A stretch of 39,222 nt of DNA from an uncultured bacterium (GTDB lineage Bacteria > Cyanobacteriota > Vampirovibrionia > Obscuribacterales > Obscuribacteraceae). A program made the position numbers and the translations under genes. A model generated the notes under the pieces. That model saw nothing but the letters and a program-made list of their open reading frames with translations. It was not told where the DNA came from and did no database searches. Numbering within the stretch: position 1 is the first letter of the stretch; every line of letters starts with the position of its first letter. Location of the stretch: NCBI GenBank assembly GCA_913063055.1, contig CAJXZK010000014.1:1-39222 (forward strand). Direction: 5' to 3'. Below are positions 16,291 through 24,561 of the stretch, one piece after another.

Positions 16291-16357
16291 AGACCTTTCC
16301 TGATTGCGCTGAAACTAAATTGTATTGCCACAGCTGAAGTTTGGCTAGCACCAAGAC

Positions 16358-18061
16358 TCACTTCTGCTCTTTACTGTGGCGGTCATAAACGTTATAGCGA
16401 TAATTCCAATCGGCAAATTCTTTAGCACCGACGCAGCGTGAGTGATAGCGGGCCTCGCCCTGGCATTTATACTGAGCCAAAATTCGACCAATAATGCCAG
16501 CCTTTTCTAAACCATCGAAAGTCTGACCGCCTTCAACCACAATGACGCCTGGCCTATTTTTATCGATATCGCTGCGCAAACGATCGAACATCATTTTCTT
16601 CGTGGCAGCAATCCAACCAAAGGGCTTGCCGACCATGTGATCCGCTAAATTATGAGCCTCGATATTTGCCAATGAGCTAAAAGCTTCGGTACTAATGAAA
16701 TAACTAGCAATAGGCTTTTCTGCCAAAGAATAAAGCGGAAAACCAGGCAGCAGTCGGCCATTGAGAATCATAATAGAATCGCCCGCCTGGCAATATTTAG
16801 GAAAAGCATCAGCCAATTCAAGATAAGTAGGATCAATCGCTTTAGGGCCGGTCAATACAGTAACGTTCTCACGACGCTGCATTATCTCAAGCGAAATAAG
16901 AGTCAATATAGTGAGAGAACAAACCACAGCAAGCGAGACTGACTGCACCTTAGGTAGGCGACGGTAAGAAAGCTTAGGACAACGTCGAGCGATATTAGAG
17001 AAGAAACTACTCTCAAGCAAATACAAAAACTGCACCGAAAAGCACAGACAAATAGCCCAAATCAATAGCAAAATGTCGCTACTCAAGCCGCTCATGCCCA
17101 TTTGATAGAGAACAAAGCCGGCCATCATCAAAGCCATAATTGGTCGCAATAAAGGCAGACGATTGACGATACCAAAACTGACAATAGCTGCTGCCGTACA
17201 AACATAAATCACATCACGACGGTCTGGGGTGGCACCAAGACCAAAATAAGCAATTTGATCTAAGTAGTAGCTGGTAATTTTAAGAGGAATAATCCAATCG
17301 AACAGCTCTTTGAGAGCAGCTTGATCAAGCTGTAACAAGTAAGACCAAGAAACGAGAAATGATATTAAAAGCCAAAAGAACTCATCGGCAACTGAGTTTG
17401 CTTTACCAAGCAAGCGACGGCTAAGAAACTCAGCCGCCTCAACTGTTATGGGCACGATTATAAAAAGCGGGTCGAGAGAAGCCGCAAAACCAGCAAGAAT
17501 TCCAGCAAAGAAGCCAGGCCAGTGACTGCCCGTTTTTCCTGAATTGTCGACAGGTGAAAGCCAGGCGGTGAGGCGTAAGAAAAAATAGGGGCTAAACAGT
17601 AAGCAAAAGATATGCTGAGCGCAACCATAAGAATAGCCCATAGCGAAATTGGCTATAGCAAAGCCTATCAGGGCAAACCACAACTGCATTTGTCTGCGGT
17701 GGTCTAACCTAGCGGTGACAACAGTATAGATACAAAAGGCAAATGAAAACGTGGCCAGCAGAGAGACTTCAAGAAAAGAAGCTATAGCAATGGCATTGAA
17801 AGGCAGCACAGCAGCGCTGCTATGGCCTGAAAGCAGCTGAGCCAACAAAACAGCTGGCATGCGCAAGAAAACCAGAGTCAGTGGTTCATCAAAATAGAAA
17901 TCGCGAAAGGGAACTTGACCATGAAGCATGCGATTGGCCGCTTCCATTTCGTAACAAATCGAACCAGCAAGGTCGCCAAGGAAAAAGGCTCGAACAACTA
18001 TACTCAGGACAAAAACAGCCAGAGCAGTGCAAACTACGAATATTTTTTGCTTACTAGTCAT
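16358..18061 (-). CDS. Multi-pass GT-C-like membrane glycosyltransferase, paralogue 2
   Basis: A 567-aa integral membrane protein with about 10-12 hydrophobic segments and a soluble C-terminal region (about residues 400-567). The first periplasmic loop holds YEMEAANRMLHGQVPFRDFYFDEPLTLVF, with the acidic residues typical of the GT-C (PMT/ArnT/GT39-like) fold active site. The tail has GDSIMILNGRLLPGFPLYS and IDKNRPGVIVVEGG, which match the corresponding parts of the neighbouring protein encoded at 18054-19733. These enzymes usually move sugars from polyprenyl-phosphate donors on the outer face of the membrane. The donor and acceptor are unknown. ATG 18061 overlaps the upstream stop by 8 nt. 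It is the last gene of the eight-gene run. Confidence 0.7.
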   Translation of the reverse strand: MTSKQKIFVVCTALAVFVLSIVVRAFFLGDLAGSICYEMEAANRMLHGQVPFRDFYFDEPLTLVFLRMPAVLLAQLLSGHSSAAVLPFNAIAIASFLEVSLLATFSFAFCIYTVVTARLDHRRQMQLWFALIGFAIANFAMGYSYGCAQHIFCLLFSPYFFLRLTAWLSPVDNSGKTGSHWPGFFAGILAGFAASLDPLFIIVPITVEAAEFLSRRLLGKANSVADEFFWLLISFLVSWSYLLQLDQAALKELFDWIIPLKITSYYLDQIAYFGLGATPDRRDVIYVCTAAAIVSFGIVNRLPLLRPIMALMMAGFVLYQMGMSGLSSDILLLIWAICLCFSVQFLYLLESSFFSNIARRCPKLSYRRLPKVQSVSLAVVCSLTILTLISLEIMQRRENVTVLTGPKAIDPTYLELADAFPKYCQAGDSIMILNGRLLPGFPLYSLAEKPIASYFISTEAFSSLANIEAHNLADHMVGKPFGWIAATKKMMFDRLRSDIDKNRPGVIVVEGGQTFDGLEKAGIIGRILAQYKCQGEARYHSRCVGAKEFADWNYRYNVYDRHSKEQK

Positions 18062-19733
18062 TACGCTTATAAATACTTATGCCGCCTTTCTCATCTATTT
18101 TTTTGTAGTTGGCCATGCGCGTGTTGATGAAGTCAACATCACCAAAAACCCAACTCATCGGATTATCTTGGATGTAAATTAGCTTCGGTCTATTTTTCTC
18201 AATATCCTCTGTATACCAGTCAATAACTTGCTTTTTGTAGCCCGTAAAGCGCGCCTTCGCCTTGGCATCAAGCTCAGGTTTATCAATAATGAACGACAAT
18301 ATCGGCAGCATCATACCGTGCAAAAATCGAGAAGCTGGCTTTCTTTCGGTTTGCAAAAGCACTGGATAGCCAGGAGCCATTGAGGCACAAATAAAAAGAA
18401 TAGAGTCGCCCTTACTGCTATGTTCTAAGCAAGAGCCAACAAAGCCGTCCATGTCATCCACAGAGCCCATACCCCATTCAGGGTATCCGACCTGTACCAG
18501 GGGGTATGGTTGTCGGCAGCGCATCTCTTCCTCATCAATCACTTGCACCGAATTTAAATAGATGCCACCACCAATAACAGAAGCAGCCGCCACAGAGACC
18601 GCCATGCCTGTCAATTTAGGTCGCCCCAAACCAATTGCCTTGAGAGGCAATAGCTGATAGAGCAAAGCAGCTTCTACAGCAAGTGCCATGGTATTGCCCA
18701 TGCGCACGGCAATCATGTGGCAAGACCAGGCCTGACCGGCAAGGACAAAAACCACCGCCGACATAAACGAGAAAGCACAAATCGCCAAAGGCAAGCTCGA
18801 CGACTGAGCCAAGACTATAGCTAACAAAGATGCCAGGGCGAGAAGAAGAAAATCAATGCGCCAAAAACTAGCCATATTGAAAATGGGCGAAGTAACGTAA
18901 TACTCGTAGCCTTCTTTGTAGATAGGAACAACAAAATTGAAAAATGCTCTTAACTCTTGCGCTGGCAAAAAAATAAAATGCACAAGATACACAGCAATCA
19001 CGGCTACTGCGGCCAACACCTCCGGCGCTATGAAGGGTTTGAACTGACGGGTGCGCAGCCACCAAACGATTTCAGGTGCAGTAGCCATCAGCATAAAGTG
19101 CGGCTTAAGCGCTAGACCAATACCAGCCAAAACTCCAGCAGCGATGGAAGGCCAACGACCAAGCTTAACGCCTTGCCAACGCAAATAACGCAGCAAGAGA
19201 AAAGGTGCATAGGTAATGCAGAAAATATGTTCTCTTTGGCCAAAATCAAGGCGCTGAATCTGATTGAAATAAGCAAAACCAATCAAGGCACATACACCGA
19301 GTACAACGGCCCCAGTGCGTCTTGCTGCCACAAGAATCCAAAGCACTATAAAGCAACTGAGAAATTCAAGCAAAGAAACATAAATGGAAAAACTCAGTGG
19401 TATCGGCATGTGGAACAAGCGCGAAAGCAGCACCGGTAGAACCTGAATATAGATAGCCAAAGGCGGATTGACATCGAACATGTCTACATAAGGCACTTTC
19501 CCCTCAAGGAGAAGCTCCGCCATATGAACAAACAGACCTTGATCACAGAAGATCAACATCGGATGAGAAAACCACCAGCGCAGAGCCACAACAAGAAGCA
19601 CAAGAGTAAGAGAGCCCGCAGCCAACAAGACCACAATCGACAAATCGTTAGCCATGGGCTGATCGTCTACATTTTTGTAATCGTGTAGCTCTTGCTGTTC
19701 AAGCTCATTTACTTCTTCGCCTGGCAAGGCCAT
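18054..19733 (-). CDS. Multi-pass GT-C-like membrane glycosyltransferase, paralogue 1
   Basis: A 559-aa membrane protein. A short acidic cytoplasmic N-terminus (LPGEEVNELEQQELHDYK) precedes about 11 membrane helices. The first large loop has CDQGLFVHMAELLLEGKVPYVDMFDVNPPLA, a GT-C-like catalytic loop with several Asp residues. The C-terminal soluble part contains GDSILFICASMAPGYPV and IEKNRPKLIYIQDNP, aligning with the following gene. The two are evidently tandem paralogues. Start ATG 19733 is one base after the preceding stop. A GTG three codons upstream overlaps that stop and is less likely. A polyprenyl-phosphate-sugar donor is expected from the fold, but substrate is unknown. Confidence 0.7.
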   Translation of the reverse strand: MALPGEEVNELEQQELHDYKNVDDQPMANDLSIVVLLAAGSLTLVLLVVALRWWFSHPMLIFCDQGLFVHMAELLLEGKVPYVDMFDVNPPLAIYIQVLPVLLSRLFHMPIPLSFSIYVSLLEFLSCFIVLWILVAARRTGAVVLGVCALIGFAYFNQIQRLDFGQREHIFCITYAPFLLLRYLRWQGVKLGRWPSIAAGVLAGIGLALKPHFMLMATAPEIVWWLRTRQFKPFIAPEVLAAVAVIAVYLVHFIFLPAQELRAFFNFVVPIYKEGYEYYVTSPIFNMASFWRIDFLLLALASLLAIVLAQSSSLPLAICAFSFMSAVVFVLAGQAWSCHMIAVRMGNTMALAVEAALLYQLLPLKAIGLGRPKLTGMAVSVAAASVIGGGIYLNSVQVIDEEEMRCRQPYPLVQVGYPEWGMGSVDDMDGFVGSCLEHSSKGDSILFICASMAPGYPVLLQTERKPASRFLHGMMLPILSFIIDKPELDAKAKARFTGYKKQVIDWYTEDIEKNRPKLIYIQDNPMSWVFGDVDFINTRMANYKKIDEKGGISIYKRND

Positions 19734-19734
19734 G

Positions 19735-20328
19735 CTAAGCACTCCAAAGGTCTATATTGTATTGCTTGGTACAGATGGCATCCATAACAATGTCATCGTC
19801 AGCCATCTGTTTTTTGTATGGCGCAATATCCTCAGGCCGACCTTGGAGCTCGGGCGAAACCAGGCAGAGCTTGAAGTTAGCTTCCTTCAGGCGTTTATAG
19901 TCTTTTTTATCAAGCGACAAACGAGTGAAGCAATCAATCCAAACCCATTCAACTAAGCCCGAAAAGTTGAGAACAGTTTCAATGGTCTCAAACTCAGAAT
20001 AACGCAGAGCGATGCGCTTCTCGCCGCGCTTAGTAAGATTGACAATCATCGGCAGGGATGAATCAAGAAAGAAATAATTCTCGATCTTATACTTCTGCAT
20101 CAAAGGCAAAATCGTATCTTCAATGCGCTCACTTTTAACATTCAAAATCAGAGTGCCATGATTATTGTACTCAGCGAAGAAAGGCTCAGCATCCTCACCA
20201 TCTTTAAAGGGGTCATGCTGCAAAATCAATCGTTCACCACGGTCACGCAAATCGATCTCGCAACCAAACTGAGCTGGAACCTGGCGCAATGCTTCGAGTT
20301 GATTAATGCGATGGGCAATAAAATGCAT
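19735..20328 (-). CDS. Short GDPD-like (glycerophosphodiester phosphodiesterase superfamily) protein
   Basis: A 197-aa protein whose start MHFIAHRIN has the His-Arg (H6-R7) of the GDPD/PI-PLC-like TIM barrel. E24-x-D26 in CEIDLRDRGE and H38-D39 in LILQHDPF follow with family spacing. LILNVKSE resembles the third-strand acidic/Lys block. It is shorter than typical GDPDs (about 240 aa) and has no signal peptide, so it acts in the cytoplasm. GDPDs cleave phosphodiesters such as glycerophospho-alcohols. In a glycan operon it may act on, or merely bind, a polyol-phosphate intermediate. The ATG (20328) directly follows the upstream TAA, with AAGGAAATT as the ribosome site. Confidence 0.65.
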   Translation of the reverse strand: MHFIAHRINQLEALRQVPAQFGCEIDLRDRGERLILQHDPFKDGEDAEPFFAEYNNHGTLILNVKSERIEDTILPLMQKYKIENYFFLDSSLPMIVNLTKRGEKRIALRYSEFETIETVLNFSGLVEWVWIDCFTRLSLDKKDYKRLKEANFKLCLVSPELQGRPEDIAPYKKQMADDDIVMDAICTKQYNIDLWSA

Positions 20329-21072
20329 TTAAATTTCCTTTGCTGAGTGACTAAGCGAGTGCTTCAGTTTGATACTAAAATCGATGGTGCGCTTGATGAA
20401 CTTAACTTTCGACTTAAAGCCTGTGTTCCACTTAGACTCGCCGTGAATGCGGGGAGGAAAGACCACGTCAAAGCGGACGATATTGAGATTTTTTTGCCTG
20501 GCCATGTAATAGGCATACAAATCTAAAGCAAAGTCATTGGGCGGCTGAGTCCACGACTGAAAGAAAGAACGATGAAAAATATTAGGCTGAGCATTGATAT
20601 CCCAGAGGTTGGTGCCCATGAAACAAGTCTCGAATAGACTCATGCCGCCGGTAAAAAACGAGTCAGATAGCGGCCTGCCACGGCGCAAACCCTTAACGTA
20701 AATATCTTCAGGGTAGTTGGCTTGCTTAATTAGATCAATGGCTTTGACAATATCACTGGGATCGGTCTGCATATCGGCGTGAGTCCAACCGATATAATCA
20801 CTCTGGCAAGCACGCAAACCTTCCAGTATGCCAAAGCCATAACCTTGATTAACAGGCACTCTTAGTGACCGGGCAAAAGAAAACTGTGGCAGCTGACTGG
20901 CTAAAGTAGCTGGGCTATCGTCAGTAGAGCCGTTATCAACTAAAAGTAGCTCAACTTGCGAATTATCATTGGCAGTGATTTTCTCAAAACGACTGAGAAT
21001 CAGCGGAATATTTTTCGACTCGTTATAACATGGCATTACCACAGTAAATGTCTGATTCTTTGGATTTGTCAT
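20329..21072 (-). CDS. Family 2 glycosyltransferase (DPM1-like)
   Basis: A 247-aa GT-A fold enzyme without membrane helices. The N-terminal block FTVVMPCYNESKNIPLIL and LLLVDNGSTDDSPATL bind the nucleotide. WTHADMQTDPSDI supplies the Asp pair for metal and donor, and the VNQGYGFGILEGL segment is typical of dolichyl-phosphate-mannose-synthase-like enzymes. This subgroup often loads a sugar onto polyprenyl phosphate, which would provide donors for the GT-C proteins encoded downstream. That link is inference. It overlaps the nucleotidyltransferase gene by an ATGA and abuts the GDPD-like gene, so translation is coupled. Confidence 0.85.
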   Translation of the reverse strand: MTNPKNQTFTVVMPCYNESKNIPLILSRFEKITANDNSQVELLLVDNGSTDDSPATLASQLPQFSFARSLRVPVNQGYGFGILEGLRACQSDYIGWTHADMQTDPSDIVKAIDLIKQANYPEDIYVKGLRRGRPLSDSFFTGGMSLFETCFMGTNLWDINAQPNIFHRSFFQSWTQPPNDFALDLYAYYMARQKNLNIVRFDVVFPPRIHGESKWNTGFKSKVKFIKRTIDFSIKLKHSLSHSAKEI

Positions 21073-22739
21073 GCCTGAATCTTGCTGACCTCTTTTTTAT
21101 AGTCATGCCATGAGCACTTACGGAAAAACGACTGCCAGTAAGCAAAGGTCTTAAGATCATTGGGTATGCCAAAAGAGATGTAGTCGATTACTTCAAAGAC
21201 CACGCATTTAAGGCCAGAATCAGCTAAAACACCAACCATACTATCGACATAAAACTCGCCGTTGACACGAATATCTTGTTCAAGCATCACCTTCATTGCT
21301 TGATCAAAATATTTTGCCTTGCGAAAGAAAAAGGCACCAACAATGGCATGATCAGCGCGCGGATTATCTGATATTGCCTTCTTCACCGAAACACCAGTGA
21401 TAACAGGAAATTCAACTGGGGCACTCTCATCTTCAGGCGCAACTTTAAGCCAACCGAACATTTGAGGGTTTCGTTCACTAGATGGATGATTGCGGAAACT
21501 AAAAGCAGCCATATCGATAGACTGATCTGCCATCAAGGCTTGCCACTTACTGTGGTCGTAAACAATACCGTTATCGCAGGCACCAATCAACAAACTGGAC
21601 TCAGGGTCAATGGCCGGCTCAGCACCATCAATACCGAGCTTACAAGAAGAAGCCTGACCGGCGGTGATACCATCGATAGCTACCACACTAACATTAGGAA
21701 ACTGCTCAGTCAGTATCCCTTTCAATTGAGAATTATCAAGGTGCTCTTTCTGTGCTACGAAGACATAACGAGAGGCGGGCGGCAAATTATCGCAGGCAAG
21801 CACCACCATGGGCTTGTTCGAAACTGGTATAAGCGGCTTGGGTGTTAAGTAGCCCACATCGGCAAAGCGAGAGCCTTTGCCCGCCATTGGAATAAGACAG
21901 GTGTTAACTAGAAGAGAATCTTTGGCTGTGGCCGGGCGATTTTTTCGCCCTGTGCGTGGCTCGTCTTCTGAGCCTTCATGGGCCAGTCTTGTGAAATAGT
22001 CAGACCAGTGTTGATACTCCTCCAGATCACGAGGAGTTCCCCATTGCAGCATGTAGTCAACTTCGTAGACTGAGACACGAAGACCATCAGCCACCATGAG
22101 GTTGTAAATCATGCTGACATAGTATTCACCATTGACCTGAATATCTTGTTTCATCAACTCCTGGAAGTAGTGCTTGACGTACTCTCCACGGGCAAAATAA
22201 TACGTACCGTTTGAGGCAAACTCAGCCATGCGATTATCTGTAAATGGCTTCTTCTCTTGAATCGCTTCTAACCAAAGGTTCTTCTCTTTGATAAAGGCAT
22301 AGTTATCAGTGCCAAGCATATGCGGATGAAAGTTGCGGTAAGCCGGAACTGAGCCGGCAGCTTTTCGACTGCGCGTTTTAGCTAAGAAGTCAGAGTAGTG
22401 CCAATAGGAATAGAAATCACAATAGTTGACGATTGTCTCTTCGCTCGAATCTATTCGATCTAAACACTGCCCAACAGCATAAACAGGCCCTTTGCGATGG
22501 GTATTAATGGTAATTATTTCAGCCTGCGGAGCAATACGATTGAGTACCTCTGCTAAATTTGTCTGATTCATATGCTCGAGGTTGCAGACAAAAGTAAACT
22601 TATCGGCAGGAGAAAACATTGAGACTACATGCTCAATCATGGGCTTGCCGTCTACTTCGATTAATGGTTTCGGCAGCTTGTAGCCAGCTTTTATAAAGCG
22701 CTCACCAAGGCCAGACATAGGAATTACAACATGGGTCAT
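21069..22739 (-). CDS. Tandem-duplicated nucleotidyltransferase (NTP_transferase family), two domains
   Basis: A 556-aa protein containing two complete sugar-nucleotidyltransferase-like domains. Domain 1 (about 1-255) begins VVIPMSGLGERFIKAGYKLPKPLIEV, has the metal Asp in VNYCDFYSYW and ends WGTPRDLEEYQHW. Domain 2 (about 280-545) begins CLIPMAGKGSRFADVGYLTPKPLIPV, has GACDNG in the equivalent place and ends FGIPNDLKTFAYW. Both also share QVNGEYYV/RVNGEFYV blocks. Family members join NTP and a sugar- or alcohol-phosphate to give an NDP-activated unit and PPi. Both halves keep the G-x-G-x-R-F loop and Lys, so both may be active. ATGA overlaps occur on both sides. Confidence 0.85.
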   Translation of the reverse strand: MTHVVIPMSGLGERFIKAGYKLPKPLIEVDGKPMIEHVVSMFSPADKFTFVCNLEHMNQTNLAEVLNRIAPQAEIITINTHRKGPVYAVGQCLDRIDSSEETIVNYCDFYSYWHYSDFLAKTRSRKAAGSVPAYRNFHPHMLGTDNYAFIKEKNLWLEAIQEKKPFTDNRMAEFASNGTYYFARGEYVKHYFQELMKQDIQVNGEYYVSMIYNLMVADGLRVSVYEVDYMLQWGTPRDLEEYQHWSDYFTRLAHEGSEDEPRTGRKNRPATAKDSLLVNTCLIPMAGKGSRFADVGYLTPKPLIPVSNKPMVVLACDNLPPASRYVFVAQKEHLDNSQLKGILTEQFPNVSVVAIDGITAGQASSCKLGIDGAEPAIDPESSLLIGACDNGIVYDHSKWQALMADQSIDMAAFSFRNHPSSERNPQMFGWLKVAPEDESAPVEFPVITGVSVKKAISDNPRADHAIVGAFFFRKAKYFDQAMKVMLEQDIRVNGEFYVDSMVGVLADSGLKCVVFEVIDYISFGIPNDLKTFAYWQSFFRKCSWHDYKKEVSKIQA

Positions 22740-23872
22740 AGGCTCTGCCTGTATTTCTCAGCTTCCCAATTGCTCAAATAATCGACTTCGTCCTGGGCCA
22801 AATAGGTCATGTCTTCAAGCTCTCCACCCAGTTGTAGCATGACGTGGGAGCGCAAGACTTCCTCACTCTCTCGACACTTGCGCAAACTTTGCCCGAGAAG
22901 CAAAATATGCTCGCCCGAAATGATCACCTTAGGTGGATGGCCAAACTTCTGCAAATAATCAGCCACAGATTGCACCGCTGAGGCACTATCAAAGTCAGCC
23001 AGAGCCAATCCACTAGCACCACAGTAAACCAGTTGATCGGGCGTGGCACATGGGGCCAGCAAATAGGCGGAATTGCGCTTCAGGGCATCTTGGAGAATAT
23101 GGTCATCACTTAAATAGGCAAGCCACTTAGTGCCACAAACTTGATTAACGAGAGCAGAGGCGAAATTAACTAGCTTATAGCGATAGAGGTTGAAAGCCAG
23201 CTCGCTGGCCAGTTTGTCTACCACTTCATTGGTAATCTGCATCACCACTTGCTTATTGGCACCAGCCACAATCAGGCCATGGTTTTCTAGAAATACGATG
23301 GCTAGACTGGCCTTGTCAGCAGCAGCAGGCTGCCAATCCTTCTCTCTGAGCTGCTGCTGAAGAGCCACAGCCAAGGCTGGTCCGGGAGTTTTATAGGAAA
23401 CAAGAAAAAGTGAATCTTGATACTGCGGAAACTCACTAGCAAAAATATCTGTCACTATCTTCTGCCAATTCTTGCGACAAACCAGGGCAGCCACGGCTAT
23501 TGGATGGGTGTGAAGAGTATATTTTCCTAGTAAGCAATGCAGCAGCGCTTCAATCGATGGCCGTCTATTGCTAGAAGCAACTGGCGTAAGAGCAGCAGCC
23601 ACAGCGACTTTGGCCTGGGCCTCAAGCGCTGCAACTGAAAGATTAGCATCACAAGCAGACAAGAACTGTAGTAAAGCAGGCCATTGCAGCAAGCAAAAAT
23701 CAGCCTCAGAGCCAACTTCGCTCAGTGCCATACCAGAAGCTTTAACAAAAATGCGACCATCGTCGAGCTTGACTGATGTGTTACCGCCACCGGCTTGCAC
23801 CAGATCGAAACGCTCTCCAGCAAAACGCGATATTTCTATGAGATCTGCTAGTTCAGTTTCTATGGCGTTCAT
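22736..23872 (-). CDS. Class II aldolase/adducin family protein
   Basis: A 378-aa protein. The N-terminal two thirds match the class II aldolase fold: QAGGGNTSVKLDDGRIFVKASG binds substrate phosphate, SIEALLH and LHTHPIAVAALV provide the metal-binding His pair, and LENHGLIVAG gives the third His. The C-terminal 130 residues form an extra domain (SGLALADFDSASAVQ..., GEHILLLGQSLRKCRE) as in fused rhamnulose-1-phosphate aldolase-type or sugar-dehydrogenase-associated proteins. It probably makes or splits a hydroxyketone phosphate. The substrate is unknown. The position between a HAD phosphatase and a nucleotidyltransferase, with ATGA overlaps on both sides, points to synthesis of an unusual activated unit. 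Confidence 0.8.
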   Translation of the reverse strand: MNAIETELADLIEISRFAGERFDLVQAGGGNTSVKLDDGRIFVKASGMALSEVGSEADFCLLQWPALLQFLSACDANLSVAALEAQAKVAVAAALTPVASSNRRPSIEALLHCLLGKYTLHTHPIAVAALVCRKNWQKIVTDIFASEFPQYQDSLFLVSYKTPGPALAVALQQQLREKDWQPAAADKASLAIVFLENHGLIVAGANKQVVMQITNEVVDKLASELAFNLYRYKLVNFASALVNQVCGTKWLAYLSDDHILQDALKRNSAYLLAPCATPDQLVYCGASGLALADFDSASAVQSVADYLQKFGHPPKVIISGEHILLLGQSLRKCRESEEVLRSHVMLQLGGELEDMTYLAQDEVDYLSNWEAEKYRQSL

Positions 23873-24561
23873 TTTTTCACCAACTCAAGCAACTGAAGAA
23901 AATCATCAAAAATAGTAACACTGCCCATGTCGGCAATGGGCTGAATAATTCCAGCTTCAGTATTGAGCCAATAGCAGTCAAGACCAAGTTTGCGGGCACC
24001 TTCTATATCACGCTCAAAGCTATCACCAATCATACAAAGAGCGGTCAAGGGCAAGTCGAGCTTCTGCGCAGCCAATTCAAATATGCGCGGATGTGGTTTT
24101 TCATGGCCGCTCTCTTCGCTGGTAACAATAGCCTGCAAATAGTTGGCAATTTCCAAGTGCGCAATTTTGTCAAACTGAATCCTTGCTGTTAAATCAGTGA
24201 CTATAGCGATGGGCAAACCTACCGACTGAAGAAAAGCAAGACAGCCTGGGCGCAGCTGCATATTGTCAAAAAATGTTCGCCAATAGAGATCTTCAGCAGC
24301 TCCTGCTAACAAATGAGGGAAGCGGCCAAAGGCCTCAGCTATACCTTGAAAATAAAGCAATCTACTGTGAGAAGAAGCCAATCCGTGCAGACTCTTATTG
24401 ACCCTACTGCGGCAAGCAACATACTGAGCCTCTATGGCCTCAAGCCCCTGCTCAAGCTCAGCAGCAAGCCACTGCAAAGCAGCTGCAATAGCCGGTTCGT
24501 GAGCCCGTTTATAGTCATAGACTGTATTATCGAGATCAAGGAGAATGCCTTCAAACTTCAT
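23869..24561 (-). CDS. HAD-superfamily hydrolase (probable phosphatase)
   Basis: A 230-aa haloacid-dehalogenase-fold protein. Motif I is ILLDLDNTVYD with nucleophile D9 and acid D11. Motif II is the Thr of IVTDLTAR. Motif III is the Lys of GHEKPHPRIF, and motif IV is MIGDSFERDIEGA. The helical cap between motifs I and II is of the YjjG/glyceraldehyde-3-phosphatase-like type. It most likely dephosphorylates a small sugar or nucleotide. In this operon a sugar- or polyol-phosphate intermediate is the obvious candidate. It overlaps the gene upstream by 11 nt and the aldolase gene by an ATGA. Confidence 0.85.
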   Translation of the reverse strand: MKFEGILLDLDNTVYDYKRAHEPAIAAALQWLAAELEQGLEAIEAQYVACRSRVNKSLHGLASSHSRLLYFQGIAEAFGRFPHLLAGAAEDLYWRTFFDNMQLRPGCLAFLQSVGLPIAIVTDLTARIQFDKIAHLEIANYLQAIVTSEESGHEKPHPRIFELAAQKLDLPLTALCMIGDSFERDIEGARKLGLDCYWLNTEAGIIQPIADMGSVTIFDDFLQLLELVKK

